From: Plectrocnemia conspersa
Lineage: Eukaryota; Arthropoda; Insecta; Trichoptera; Polycentropodidae
Length of the DNA: 64,000 nucleotides
NCBI GenBank assembly: GCA_009617715.1
Contig: VTFK01000291.1
Coordinates: forward strand, 248,001 to 312,000
Direction: 5' to 3'
Below, piece after piece: positions 24,525-36,073 of this stretch (the stretch's first letter is position 1; every line of letters starts with the position of its first letter). A program made the position numbers and the translations under genes. The notes beneath the pieces were generated by a model, which saw only the letters and a program-made list of their open reading frames with translations, was not told where the DNA came from and did no database searches.

Positions 24525-25000
24525 GTCTCCTTTTTAGTAAATAGTATACTATAACAAATATTTTAAGTTAATTTTAGGAACACAAATCAATTAGCTTATG
24601 CCCCTTTTAGCAAGTCTTTATAAATAATTTGTAGGCATCGATTATAAATAGTTCTGACTAGAACTTTCTCTTAACTTTGCAATAAATGAAATATGATTTG
24701 TACTTTGGCAACTGCGGGTTTTTTTTACGGTTAATATAAAAAAAATAAACTGTACTTCTTACAATATTTTACTTTTTTATACTTCACTAATTTAGTGTGT
24801 ATATTACATATATTTAATAGTGTATTTAAGCAAATTATAACAATATAAAAAAATATGTTATTCTCAAAAATATAAGATAAAACTATTAAATAAAAATCAG
24901 CGTATATTTTTCTCTTCAAAGCAATTTATTTTATATTTTTCAGGCACAAATCTTGTTTTTATTAATTTATTTTTCTAAAATATTTTTTTGCAAAATGATA
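24525..25000 (-). repeat. SINE-like mosaic, part 1
   Basis: 24529-24740 aligns with 25640-25815: both contain AGGTCT, then after a gap TTTTAGCAAGTCTTT, and later TTTTTTACGGTTAA. It lies in a block where pieces of one element recur in a different order. Confidence 0.5.
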
Positions 25001-25310
25001 ACCGTGTAAACACAATCAACAACTACTAAGTAGTGAGACTCCAAAGTCTGTAAATTAGTGACCTATATTTTTTGATTCCTAATCAATTTATGGCACTATG
25101 TGTGCTTGATTTTATATACTTGATTCAGTAGAATTTGAATAAAAAATAGCCTATAAAGATCTATTAGATGTATGAATATATAATAATTACTATTTCCATT
25201 TTCTCAGATACGATATAAATTGAAAAATACAAGGGGTTTATAAGATTCGAACTCATGTCCTTGGTTGTAGCTTTAATTTATTTAATTATGTATTCGTGTT
25301 ATATAATATT
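25001..25310 (-). repeat. SINE-like element with tRNA-like B box, copy 1
   Basis: Plus-strand GTGTAAACACAATCAACAACT near 25006 recurs near 25402 in copy 2. About 240 bp further on, the minus strand reads ATGAGTTCGAATCTTA at about 25243-25258, close to a pol III B box (GGTTCGANNCC). This is typical of tRNA-derived SINEs read from high to low coordinate. Confidence 0.5.
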
Positions 25311-25364
25311 AATTTATCTTATAACTTTATGACAATAATTCCTTGAAATTTATTTATTTATTTG

Positions 25365-25815
25365 TTGGATAATTACAGGCATAACCTTAATGTGCTACAA
25401 CCATGTAAACACAATCAATAACTACTAATTGGTGAAACATAATACTAAAATCGAAGTCAATAAATCAGAGAGATTTATGTTATAATTTATTGAAACTGAA
25501 TAGATGTTTCTTTTAACGATTATTTTTTCTTTTAATTTTTTTTCGGTGAAATTTGAAAAAAATTTAAAATTTTTATGAAAATCACTTTTATTAAAAGCAT
25601 AAATTAAAATATAGTAGAGTCCATATGGTATTCGAAGTCAGGTCTTTTACATAAAAGCTATCGACTTATAACACTGTTCTAACATGTTGGTTATATGTTT
25701 ATTTATGACCTTTTTAGCAAGTCTTTCGCAAATATTTTAAAAACATTGATTATGGGTGGTTATGTTGAGAGCTTTTTTTCAGTAACCGTGCGTCTTTTTA
25801 CGGTTAAAGTAAAAT
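25365..25815 (-). repeat. SINE-like element, copy 2 with tail
   Basis: On the plus strand the copy starts with ACAGGCATAACC at 25375-25386, the tail motif shared with 18024-18050 and 55307-55333. It continues with ATGTAAACACAATCAATAACT and ends with TATTCGAAGTCAGGTC near 25631, the counterpart of the B box of copy 1. The following 25695-25815 segment matches 24590-24740. Confidence 0.5.
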
Positions 25816-25969
25816 CTATTTTAATTGCTTATTCCTAACTTTAATATTATTTATTGATAGTGAGACAATAAGTTTTTAAGTACAATACGCAAATAGAATT
25901 TATATGAATCATTTATTTTTTTACCCATTAGTAGAACAAAGAATCCAATTAGTGATTTTTATGAATTTG

Positions 25970-26450
25970 AAACGAAACATCACAATCCATTGTGATCGAT
26001 CGTGTCGAAAATTACCAAATCTGTACAAAAGTTTATGAACATTAAAACGGCGCTGAACACAATCCCCGTCGAACGAAACATTTCCATGTTTGTGTGCACA
26101 GAGACGGTGAGGTTAAAACACACATGAAGCGCCATAGCCGCAGGATGGTTGGTAGTCTCAGTTGGTAATCTGATTGGTCTGTCAGTGGCAGCTGTTTGTT
26201 CCATTCTCCGGAGTGACTTTTAACGTTCGCCACGTAAAGCCCTGTCATAACGGAGCCTACGAACGGGTACTTCAATTAATTTCGTCATACGAGGGTCGGA
26301 TCATATATACACACCCAAAGCCCAATCTAGTTTATAACCGAGCGGGTGGGTCATCGCTATGCCAATCCACATAATAGAGGGCAAACCTCGTCATTTGTTA
26401 TTGAGCTCACAGAGCGCACAAAAGCTAGTCAATACAATGACACCGTATCG
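25970..26450. other. GC-richer island 10
   Basis: Mixed-composition block. Overlapping frames on both strands (25980-26204 and 26042-26275 minus, 26174-26374 plus) are mutually exclusive and show no domain. Confidence 0.4.
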
Positions 26451-27329
26451 GTGTTTGGAAATAATAATGTGCAGTTGAAATATGTATAATATAATAAATT
26501 GGGTGGAGTGAATTTTATAAGTATCTAAGCGATTTACTAATATGAAAATATTGTTTTAATTTACATATATAATAATAAAATACTATTTTATATTTTTATA
26601 TAGTTTTTTTCGAAATTCATAAAAAATATATTTTCTTGTTATTTTTATCAGGTAAAGATACATTAATAAAGATTATTAATCCATTAACTTTAGTGTAAAA
26701 TTTGAGATTAATAGCTTTAGTTGTTTCAGAGATAATGACTTTTGACACGATGTAGGTCATTTGGCCACATAGTAGCGCGGAGTTCCCATGAAAGCAAAAC
26801 CAAATAAAGTCTGATGTTAAAAATCTAACAATTTCTTTTTTTATTACTACCACAATAAATTTGTATATTTTTGATAATTTTAGGTAAGGCTTTATCTGGT
26901 ATTTATGTATGTAGTCAGGTTAGGCGTTAGTAGCAAATGCATTAGAATCTAGATAAATCATAATCATGTATCATATCATAAAATTAATAGCCATACCGTG
27001 CTTAATTATTAAAAAGTTTTAGGTGAGAAGGCCCTTGAAGTAAGTAATTTTATAGAGCCAATGTTTTACATGTTAGATAATAGTAGCTTTTACAAATGGT
27101 AAACAGGTTTATTTTGATAAAATTGGGTATATAGTTAAGGCTTCCATAATTACCAGACCACCGACGGGAATTTTTTTATTGCTGGTAATGATTTTTTATT
27201 TCTTTAAAATTATTACGAATAAGTATTTTATTTAAATTAAATTGATGACCGGATTATTACGCACACGAAAATTCCAAAACGCAAAAGTTTTAATTATATG
27301 GTATTGTTATATGCGGGCCTATTTATACG
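26451..27329. other. AT-rich intergenic DNA
   Basis: No gene accepted. ATTACCAG and CTGGTAAT form an 8-bp inverted repeat around 27148-27190. Confidence 0.45.
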
Positions 27330-27450
27330 TATGTATTTAGGTTTATTATGGCCAAAACTTGCCGACACTCTGGTAACACTGGCGTAACGGATTTTTCTCC
27401 ACTGGCAACTTCTCGCGCCCCGCATGTTATAAACAACATGTAGCTCTTTA
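27330..27450. other. Mixed patch with CTGGTAACACTGG and CTGGCAACTT motifs
   Basis: Short GC-richer stretch that carries TCTGGTAACACTGGCG near 27368 and CACTGGCAACTT near 27399. These echo the TGGCAACACT core in the repeats at 0.4 and 0.9 kb. It may be a scrap of the same family. Confidence 0.35.
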
Positions 27451-28059
27451 TTATTCAATAAAATTAATACTGCAACAGCTCAATCTGTGTCTAATTGCCA
27501 ATCTATTTAAAATATATTTTAATAATAAATTACAAAAATAATCGTAAATTATTTTTAAATTAAAATCATATATACAGATTTTATATATTATTTTTAATAT
27601 TTATTTACGAATTCTTCAATGTACATACATATGTGTATATTGATTATGTTTTTTGAAAGTTTTGCTGTGCGCAATTTTTGTTTGCTCAATTATCACCAAA
27701 CCAATTATACTAAACTTCGTATTCATTTAAAATTTTAAATATTAAATGAAAATAAATAGTTCTGATATTTATTATTGTTTATTTTAATATTTAATTAGGT
27801 TTGTATTAATCTGAACTTTCAATTTAAACTAATATTTTGGATTCTTTATAATTTTATATAATATTTTCAAATATTTAAATATTTTATTATTATCATAAGA
27901 TATTTGAAAATATTTAAAAATTATAGTTACTATATATATCATTTTTTAGCGCAAAATTATGTTGGATTTTCTACAAAAACATTTATTTAGTAAATAGTAC
28001 AATAAATTTGTAGCTAATAAATTGAAAATCAGTGGTCAGTTTTTTACATTCATAGTAGG
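27451..28059. other. AT-rich intergenic DNA, nothing recognised
   Basis: No feature seen. Confidence 0.5.
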
Positions 28060-28225
28060 GGATATTTTATGTAAAAGATTTATTAACACAGCTTTTTGTG
28101 TTTGCCATAAATATAGCTCTCAAAAATTACTATTAGATTGACACCAACCGAGCAGCCCTCCCACTTCAATGGTCAGATTTTGATCCAACTCAATCGTCAC
28201 TTTTAAGCAACTAGGAGTAAACTCT
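28060..28225 (+). repeat. Dispersed repeat family, copy 2
   Basis: Counterpart of 18240-18430. ATTGACACC, CCACTTCAATGG and ATTTTGATCC fall at the same spacing, and TTTGCCATAAA lies upstream in both. Confidence 0.55.
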
Positions 28226-28439
28226 AGTTTTATTCGAAGTGTACATTATAATTCAAAACTTATATATAATTTTCTGTTGCTGCATAATATCAGTAACTTT
28301 TGGGTTGAAAGTAACACAGTTGAATAAGTGAAATATTTTATAAGTACATTTAATTGAAATATACAATTGATACAAGTCATTTGCAAAGGTCGTTTCATGA
28401 TATTAAACTTTCCAAAGTTAATGAGCACATAATCATTGC

Positions 28440-28940
28440 CTCTTCAGAATCGTTCTGAACATTTTTTACCCTCAATAAACTCGATTTACCAACGTTTTCC
28501 AGCGCTTAAACGGCAATGTTAACAACACGGAGCGGGGTGTCATTATCCCAGTTCCACTGACCCATTTTCCACATATAAAAGAGACATTTCCACTTGCGCA
28601 CAGAACTACACATCACTTTGTCCCACAAAAGTAACCCACTTCTTCCGTAATAATCATACGCTCTTGAACAAGCCGCTAATGATTAAATTAACATAAAAAA
28701 TTAATAGCGCCAAAGCGGCGTTGCGCAACTTTTTTTTTCATCGCACAAAGACAATAAGAAAGTTCATTTTTCTTTTGGATAACCTCGAAAAAGAATCAAA
28801 GAAGTTGAGCACGATTTCAATCTGTGAAGGAGTTTTGCGTCAATTTTTGTATGTATATACTTTTTAATTTCCTTTTGAGGTCTTTGTGGAAATAAAATTC
28901 GCCGCAGGAGTCCGACGGCTGGCCAAATTGAGTTTTAATT
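28440..28940. promoter_or_regulatory. GC-richer island 11 with a TATA-like site
   Basis: Mixed-composition block with a good TATA box, TATAAAAG at 28574-28581, on the plus strand. A CA dinucleotide at 28601-28602 lies at a suitable distance for a start site. No exon or ORF is recognisable downstream, so this is a weak promoter prediction inside a possible regulatory island. Confidence 0.3.
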
Positions 28941-29399
28941 CCGACTCATGAGATACAGTGTATTTTATTAAAATATATAAAAATGCTTAACGTTTGCCTT
29001 ATGTGTCGCCTTATTAAAAATAAATTAAATTTAATATAAAATAATAGATATGTATTGTTAAAAAAATATTCATAGCCGTGTTTTTAGGCAGTTGTGCTAC
29101 TTGTTTTTAGCTAATTATTATCCATATTGAATGCCCAATTTAAAGTAAAATTAATAATAAATCCTTATTAAATGTTACTACAGTATAGATGAAATATGTT
29201 CTTTGAAAGTCATACGCAATTTTCATCAAAAAGAATAAAAAGTAAGATTTATAAAAACAAAAATAAACCTAATATTAAGTGTTTTTAGTGAGGAAGAAGA
29301 GGCTCGTTTCTTAGGATTCCAAAAAGTATAGATGCTTATTTTGTTCGTTATTCTTTATTATCAAATAATAGATGGAATCCTTTTTATACATTTGTAACA
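28941..29399. other. AT-rich intergenic DNA, nothing recognised
   Basis: No feature seen. Confidence 0.5.
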
Positions 29400-29960
29400 A
29401 ATGGCAGACAGGGGATGGCAGGCACATGTTCCGTGTAATTAATTTTACCGGCTTCCCGTTTCGGATATCGGAGTTTTCAACTTTGTTTTCGGCTAGCTGG
29501 ATGGAGTACAGGTGAAATTTCGTTTTCGATCAATTTTAGCATTTCACATCAGAGATACCGACTTCCGTGTATTTCGCTAGCTGAAAATCTGTTGTGGGGA
29601 TTTGATTTAATTGGAATTTACTAAAGAAAATTATTTTTTTAGCAAAAACATCATACTTGAATTATTAACGAGTTCCCGGTGAGGGTGAATTTAGGGCGTA
29701 GGGTTTATTTTCTTGAGAGCCATCTCATAAAAATAAAGAACCGATATTCCGATCGTTAAGTCTACCCTTCGTCGGTTGCCCATTGCCTCTAATGGTGAAC
29801 GAATCACTTCATCGGAAATGTGAATAAAACAAATGAGGTAGAAAATTGATAATTTTGTTCTTTCGCTTCTTTGCGAAACTTCAAGATTGCTCTCCTAACG
29901 AACGGAAGGAGGAATTTTTCGCTTGACATAATATTCGCCGAAAAATATTTTTAACGTATG
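29400..29960. other. GC-richer island 12
   Basis: About 560 bp of mixed composition with no open frame of interest on either strand. That makes non-coding conservation the more likely explanation for its composition. Confidence 0.4.
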
Positions 29961-29999
29961 CGTAACTTTTGTAAATGTATGTATACATAAATATGTATG

Positions 30000-30670
30000 T
30001 CATAGAATTTCTGCTTTACAAAAAAATACTTAAAAATCAATATTAAGACTTTTGTAAGTTCAATGTTAAGTAATGTAATTTTAAAAAAATACTATACATT
30101 TGCATAAACAAATCTAATTTAACATTAAGATTCATTTAAAAATACGCATTTTAATAACTGACTAATATAGATTATTTTTTTGCAAAAAAATACTTTAAGA
30201 ACATTGTTAATGCTATAGTTATACACAAATCCAATTTAACATAAAAATGCATTTGAAAAAAACACATTTTAATAACTGACTTATTGTTGTCAAAAATAAA
30301 TTATTTTTTAAATTTTTTATACGCAAAAAATTACTTCAAAAGCTTTGTTAAGACTTTTTTATCGAATACAAAAATTGTAAAAAGTCATGTAATTTAAAAA
30401 AAACCTATTTGTTTGCATAAAAAATGGATTTTACCATAAAAATTTATTTGAAAAAAACGCATTTTTATAACTGTCTTATTATTGTCATATATAAAATCTT
30501 TTTTAATTTGTGAAAAATTGCTTCAAATGCTTTTTTTATTGAATACAAATATTATAAAAAATGATGTAATTTTGTAAAAAAACTGCATATTTGCATAAAC
30601 AAATCTAATTTAACAAAAAAATTCATTAAGAAAACGCATTTTAATAAATGACTTATTATAGTAAAAAATA
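30000..30670. repeat. Four-unit AT-rich tandem repeat
   Basis: Four diverged units of about 120-190 bp. Each contains a CATAAACAAATCTAATTTAAC-like segment followed by CGCATTTTAATAACTGACTTA-like sequence, at about 30103, 30224, 30416 and 30594. Between them lie variants of AAAAATTACTTCAAA. It is a minisatellite-like array, not a CRISPR: units are diverged and contiguous. Confidence 0.75.
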
Positions 30671-31552
30671 TTTTTTTATTTAAATCTTACGAAAAAATGA
30701 TTTCACATTACATTTCCACTTCAGAAAAAAAATCAGAAAAGAATTTTGCATAAATTAAACTTAAAAGTTTTTGAAACAGACAGGAAAAAATTTAAAGCAA
30801 AATACAAATTTCCCTTAAAACTACAAACTAATAATCTACAAAAAAATAATTAAATATAAAATATTTTAAAACTATCGCGTAAAAATATGTTTTTTTAGTT
30901 TTTCAGTACATACTTATTTATAATATGTATATAATATTAAGGCCTAAAAAAAAATTTACCAAGAAATAGTTTTAATTTAAAAAGTATTTCATAAGCTCTT
31001 GCTTTTTTTTAATTGATTGAAGGTAAAAAAAGTTTTAACACACGAATGAAAACTGTTTTCGTTTATTTTGGACTAAATATGAAAACTAAATATTTTGAAA
31101 AAATCTATTTCAAGTATTTTTTGATAAGGAAAGCCCATTGATTTTCAAAAAACGACAAATTATTACAATAACTTTCTGATCTTGCAAAAACATTTCAAAA
31201 TACAGAACTTTAAAAGCACTTTAAATAAGTTATGAAATACTATGTAGCTTAAAATACATTTAAACAATATATGGGGAAAATATTATTTATATATATAACT
31301 CCACTATTCAAGTAAGATCAGACAAAAAGTTATAAAAATTGGAAAGCAAAGCAATAATATATAAAAACCACATTAAAGACAGAATGTAAATTCATAAACA
31401 ATTTTAATACCTTCATATTTATTGTATTACTAAATAATACCAGAATACTTATTAATAAAAATTCATAAAAATTAAAATTAAAAAAAAATACAGATCTAAA
31501 AAAAAACATACACATCTGTAAAAGTGAGGCCTAAAATAAAAATTTGGTATAC
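30671..31552. other. AT-rich intergenic DNA, nothing recognised
   Basis: Long A-rich tracts. The minus frame at 31330-31515 is not accepted. Confidence 0.5.
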
Positions 31553-32010
31553 TGTAGCGCCTTGTCTCATATAAACGAATGTTATGTAATGTAGGGATGT
31601 ATGGATGCTCCGCGAGTAACACGACTGTATGATTCTGTAGTTCTAGTGACTGATTTATTAATTTAAATAATACGTATTTATATGTAGTTAAAACGTAATG
31701 TTATTATTATTCTGGTACACGTGTAAATTATGTAATACTTGTTTATACAAAGATGAAGATATATAATAATTTGCGTGTCAACTGTATACATAATATTTAA
31801 TTAAAAATTATGAGCGACTTAAACGCGACAATATATAAGTGTTAAAGTAAAATTATTTAAATAAAAATTAAAGTTATGTATAAGTATGAATGAGTGTATT
31901 TTGTAGCTCGCAGCTATATGTGTACATGTTAAATTTAAGTTCTCTTTATTGTGTCGGAAATAAATTTATTCATAAAATTCGAAACAATATTATACATATA
32001 TTTAATAATG
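31553..32010 (+). mobile_element. Possible solo LTR
   Basis: Starts with TGTAGCGCC at 31553, as many insect LTRs start with TGT. It contains a TATA box (TATATAAG at 31832-31839) and a downstream poly(A) signal (AATAAA at 31959-31964), in the order found in LTRs. An ACA that could end it lies near 32000. I could not find a convincing target-site duplication, so the call is weak. Confidence 0.22.
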
Positions 32011-32479
32011 TTTGTGAAAGGGCAATAAACAGAAAAGACATCTCAAACGTTTTACCATCTTTGATATACGAGGTGGCAAACAAATTAGTTATTACCGTAG
32101 AAAAAATGTAATTAAATCCTTGTGCCTAAACTTGTTTCACGACATCTACTGCTTAATTAAGTGACTTTATATTCAGCGTAATATCTCAATTTTGAAATTT
32201 AAGTTACGTAAATTATTAATTTTTAGCTCTTTATTTTTTAACTGAAGTTGATAAGCGTAAAAATAATTAATTTGACAAGGCTTTAAAATGTTACTTGCGA
32301 ATAAATTTGTATTGAGTCCTGTTTTTGTATCTGAAAGTCTAGACACAGAACAAAGTGTGAAAGCCCTCTTTTTGTCGAAGGTAATTAATTTGACGAGCTT
32401 TTTATTCTCAACCTTGAAGAGGGCAAAATTAACACCCGAACAAACAACGTCAAATTTCATTTCACCATATAGCACATGA
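32011..32479. other. Intergenic DNA, nothing recognised
   Basis: Frames at 32173-32487 (minus) and 32288-32479 (plus) overlap each other and show no domain. Confidence 0.45.
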
Positions 32480-32960
32480 CAACGCACAAATTCAAAGCTC
32501 TCACCTTAAACGACGGCGTTTTGTCTTGAAGACAAACGCGGCGTAAACACGACCTAAGACATTTGGAATTTAGTTCGAGGAGCTGAAAAAAAACTATGCA
32601 AATGCGAAGAGCGAACAAAATATGCAAATGAAATATGAAAATTTTGCGCGTGTGCGTATGTTTGGTTATATGTGTGGAAACAAATTTCGTTTTCCATTAG
32701 CATATGTAAATTGAAGCCGACACTGCGGAGCTCTCATTACTCAGCCTAATCATAATGTAATTATTTAATCCGTCCCGTGCTAGATTAGCTCGTTCCAATT
32801 ATACGGCGAAATCGGGTACAACAATATGTTTTACAACAAAGTCGACCGTTTCGCGTGATTGGGCGCGAAAGCTGCGAAAACCGCAAAAGCTCGCATCGGC
32901 GGAAAAGCGAAATTAAAATTCGACCAAAGCGTTGACGACGCTTGATTATGTTGCCAAACA
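32480..32960. promoter_or_regulatory. GC-richer island 13 with paired POU-type octamers
   Basis: Mixed-composition block with two exact ATGCAAAT octamers at 32596-32603 and 32622-32629, in the same orientation and 26 bp apart. POU-domain factors bind this site. The island also has repeated GCGAA-type CpG words. An enhancer is a reasonable guess, but octamers are expected a few times per window by chance in AT-rich DNA. Confidence 0.35.
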
Positions 32961-33189
32961 AGCAAAGCAAAGTTAATCTTTTGCAATATTGTTTAAATCA
33001 AATACACACAATTACAAATTGTTTCCATTTCCTCTTCAGACCCTTTTGTATCAAACATTTGATGGAACTTAAAGCTTTGTATTAGTATATTAATATAAAT
33101 TATCCTATATCATTGATAAAGTATTATATTTTCTTAAACACATTTTGTGAATACAGGCAAAAACACTTTGTTTAATATAACGAAAGTTG

Positions 33190-33530
33190 GTCGTTCGTGA
33201 TAAATGTGTATGGTAAAATCGACTGCTTACCCAGAAAGGGACATTTTCACCCTCGGCCAAAGCGTAGGCAATATCTTCGCTGCGCTGTTTTGTGGAAGTG
33301 TTTTGGTACAGTTAACACTGTCATAAATTTCCTTAAGTTCGTTTGGCTAAAATATCTCGAAAGTGGGCAAACGAGGACCTTAATTCCAAAGATCGTGGAC
33401 CGTGAACAAGTCGTAAACGCAACGCGGGCTCCTACCTCGATGCGTTCATATACGACATTTTCAAATGACGGTTTAAATGCTAATAAACTCGTGTATGCGT
33501 ATCTAGTTATAAGGGTAGTGGTAATAAACT
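33190..33530. other. GC-richer island 14
   Basis: A plus-strand frame of 111 codons is open at 33197-33532. Its translation is basic and has no recognisable domain or signal. It could be a small gene or exon, but nothing beyond openness supports that. Confidence 0.3.
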
Positions 33531-34594
33531 AATTTAGAAATAATTGCAATATATATAAACTTGAATTAAATTAGAAATATATTAATCTCTGTGTATGAAT
33601 TTATATTATAAAAGGCTAGCAATGTTTTTCGTATACTAATGGAACAGTGTTTTTAAAATAGATTTAAAACAGTGCATGAGTTCATAGAATAATATTTAAA
33701 ATAAATATTGTTTAATGAAATACGTGCATTAATTTAAACCGATTTGTTAAAATGGAATGTGTATTTAGTTTGTATGTGCTTCTGGATTGTTAAATATACA
33801 TACGAGTATATAAACTGCTTTTAAGTTTGTTTTATCTAAACGTCAAAACAACATGATTATGAAATTATCAAAAATTTTTAATCTCTTGCATTAATACATT
33901 ATATATACTTTTACTAAGCTGGATTGATAAATTGAAAATCAAATATTTATTTATATATAGGCATGAAAAAATCTTTAGACTGAAGTCTATTTATTATTTA
34001 TTAAATCATGAGATTAATAGATATAAATATGCTTCAGATAAATGTATTTTTTTAATAGAAAAAAATTAATAATGCAAATTAAGTACCTTAAAAAACTCTA
34101 TGACAAAAAATATAGCTTATTACTTTAGATAAATTAAATATACTGTATACTTTTATTGCTTAAAATAATTGCTTATTACCTGTTCTTGCACATAGATTTT
34201 TAAATCTATAACAAGGAAAATTCATATTTTTTATTAAACAATTTTTTTTAAAACGAAATATGAAATTTAATTACCCTAATGTATTATTATTTTTGAAAAT
34301 TTGTAGCTTAAATATATATTACACTAATTAGTTTTTAATTTCTTAAAATTATGAGTTCTAATTATAGTTATTTACTTTAAATTAACAAAAATTCAGAGTT
34401 AAAATATTTTTATCACTTCTACTTAAAAAAAATGTTTTTCTTAAAAAATATATTAAAATCAAAGCTACGTAAAAATGTATAACATTTTTATATTAAATCG
34501 TGTAAAAGTGGAATATAAGTATGTTTTTGATAAGAATTTATTATTTTCCCGAGAATTTTTTTTTTTAGTAAAAAAAGCTTTTAAACAAAAAAGG
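33531..34594. other. AT-rich intergenic DNA, nothing recognised
   Basis: No feature seen before the palindrome at 34595. Confidence 0.5.
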
Positions 34595-34626
34595 CGACCT
34601 CTATTAAAAGCTTTTAATAGAGGTCG
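34595..34626. repeat. Perfect 32-bp palindrome
   Basis: The 16 bases CGACCTCTATTAAAAG are followed at once by their exact reverse complement. There is no loop. It lies at the start of a tandem array. Confidence 0.95.
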
Positions 34627-35500
34627 GAATTATTTATTTGGCAAAAAACTGCTTATGATTTTCTCAACTATTTTAATTGACCATATCCTTGCTTTGACAA
34701 TCTAAAAAATACAAACTGCGTGGAAATCGACAGCTTACAAAAAAAATTGCTTGTCATCGAATTACAATCTCATTTTATCAATAATCCAATGAGATAATTT
34801 TTCTTTATCTTGTTAGAACTAATGAAAATCAGTCGTAAAAAATAAAATGGATCTATTGTGTGCCTTTGATTATTTGTGTACATTATAACAAATGTTTTAC
34901 GATTTTCTTAACTTATCTAATCGGCCATATCTTTGTTTTGGTAATCTGTAAAAATACAAACTGCGTGAAAATCGATAGCTTGCAAAAATGTATGGGAGCT
35001 TTTCTTAGAATAATGTAATAAAATTGTTTGTCAGCAAATTTAAATCTCATTTTTTTTGAAATATTTCCAATAACGTTTTTTTTTATTTATATTGTTCAAA
35101 ATATTAAAAAATGTAATGCAGTAACAGCTGCTATTAAAATTTTAAAGTTCGAAATTATTTTGTATCTTGACGCTCTGTTATCAGTCGTAAAAAAATAATA
35201 TGGATCTATTGTGTCTTTGATTATTCCTGTATTCGTGTATTCGTGTATTTAATCGGCCATATCTTTGCTTTGATTATCTAAGAAATACAAACTGCGTGGA
35301 AATCTACAGATTTCAAAAATGTATGGGAGCTTTCATTAGAGTAACGCTTTAAAAAATGCGTGTCATTGAACTAAAATCATATTTTATCGATAATTTTTGA
35401 AGTATTTTTCTTTATTTTGTACGAAATAATAAAAATATAAAGCAGTAATAGCTACTTTTAAAATTTTGCGGTAGCTCTAAATTATTAAGATGTTTAGTTT
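34627..35500 (+). repeat. Three-unit tandem repeat
   Basis: Three units carry the string CCATATCTTTGCTTTG (with small changes) at about 34681, 34924 and 35257. Each is followed by ATACAAACTGCGTGGAAATC, then an AATCTCATTTTATC-like part. GGATCTATTGTGT, preceded by CAGTCGTAAAAAA, occurs at about 34850 and 35200. Unit spacing is 243 and 333 bp, so indels occurred. Confidence 0.8.
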
Positions 35501-36073
35501 TTTAATTTAATAAATAACGTTTATAAAAACGTATAATTTTCGAACCAAAAATGCTTTTTGTTTCTTTCTTAGATATAACATAAAAAGTATATGCTCTTGC
35601 CTAATTTAAATAAGGCTTTTCTAAATTTAAATCTAATATACATCTTAACATCTTTTTAAACATATATTGTTATATAACACTTATAATTAGCTTTTATTTA
35701 GAGATTTCTTGCTACAAGATATACAGCTTAATAGTGGAATACTTATTCGTAAGATTTGGAAATTCAAAGAAAACCTAATTTGTATTACAATTATAATAAA
35801 AAAACTAACCTGATCTTTTAGCCACGATTAAAATTGATATCTAACCCATATTTTTTTAGTGTTATTCATCGGCTTACACAGCCTCAAATTAGGCAGATTA
35901 AAATTAAGAGCATTTTTCTTAGATAATATGTACATGATTGATTGGTTGCTAAGTGAAAATATTAATGAAAATTTAATATAACGGTCAACTCTCCTCTAAA
36001 GATTGCCTCAATTTTCCCGTGAGAGCAATAAAAATAACGTTTTAACTTTCTACAATATATATATACATATATA
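35501..36073. other. AT-rich intergenic DNA, nothing recognised
   Basis: No feature seen. Confidence 0.5.

Noticed and set aside
28560..28640. Confident core promoter at the TATA box
   Set aside because: TATAAAAG is good, but the nearest initiator-like word is too far away and no exon follows; kept only as a weak site.
30000..30670. Possible CRISPR array
   Set aside because: Units are diverged, contiguous and of uneven length; there are no identical repeats separated by unique spacers.
33197..33532. 111-codon plus frame as a real gene
   Set aside because: No domain, no codon pattern I can recognise, and openness is explained by the higher GC of the island.
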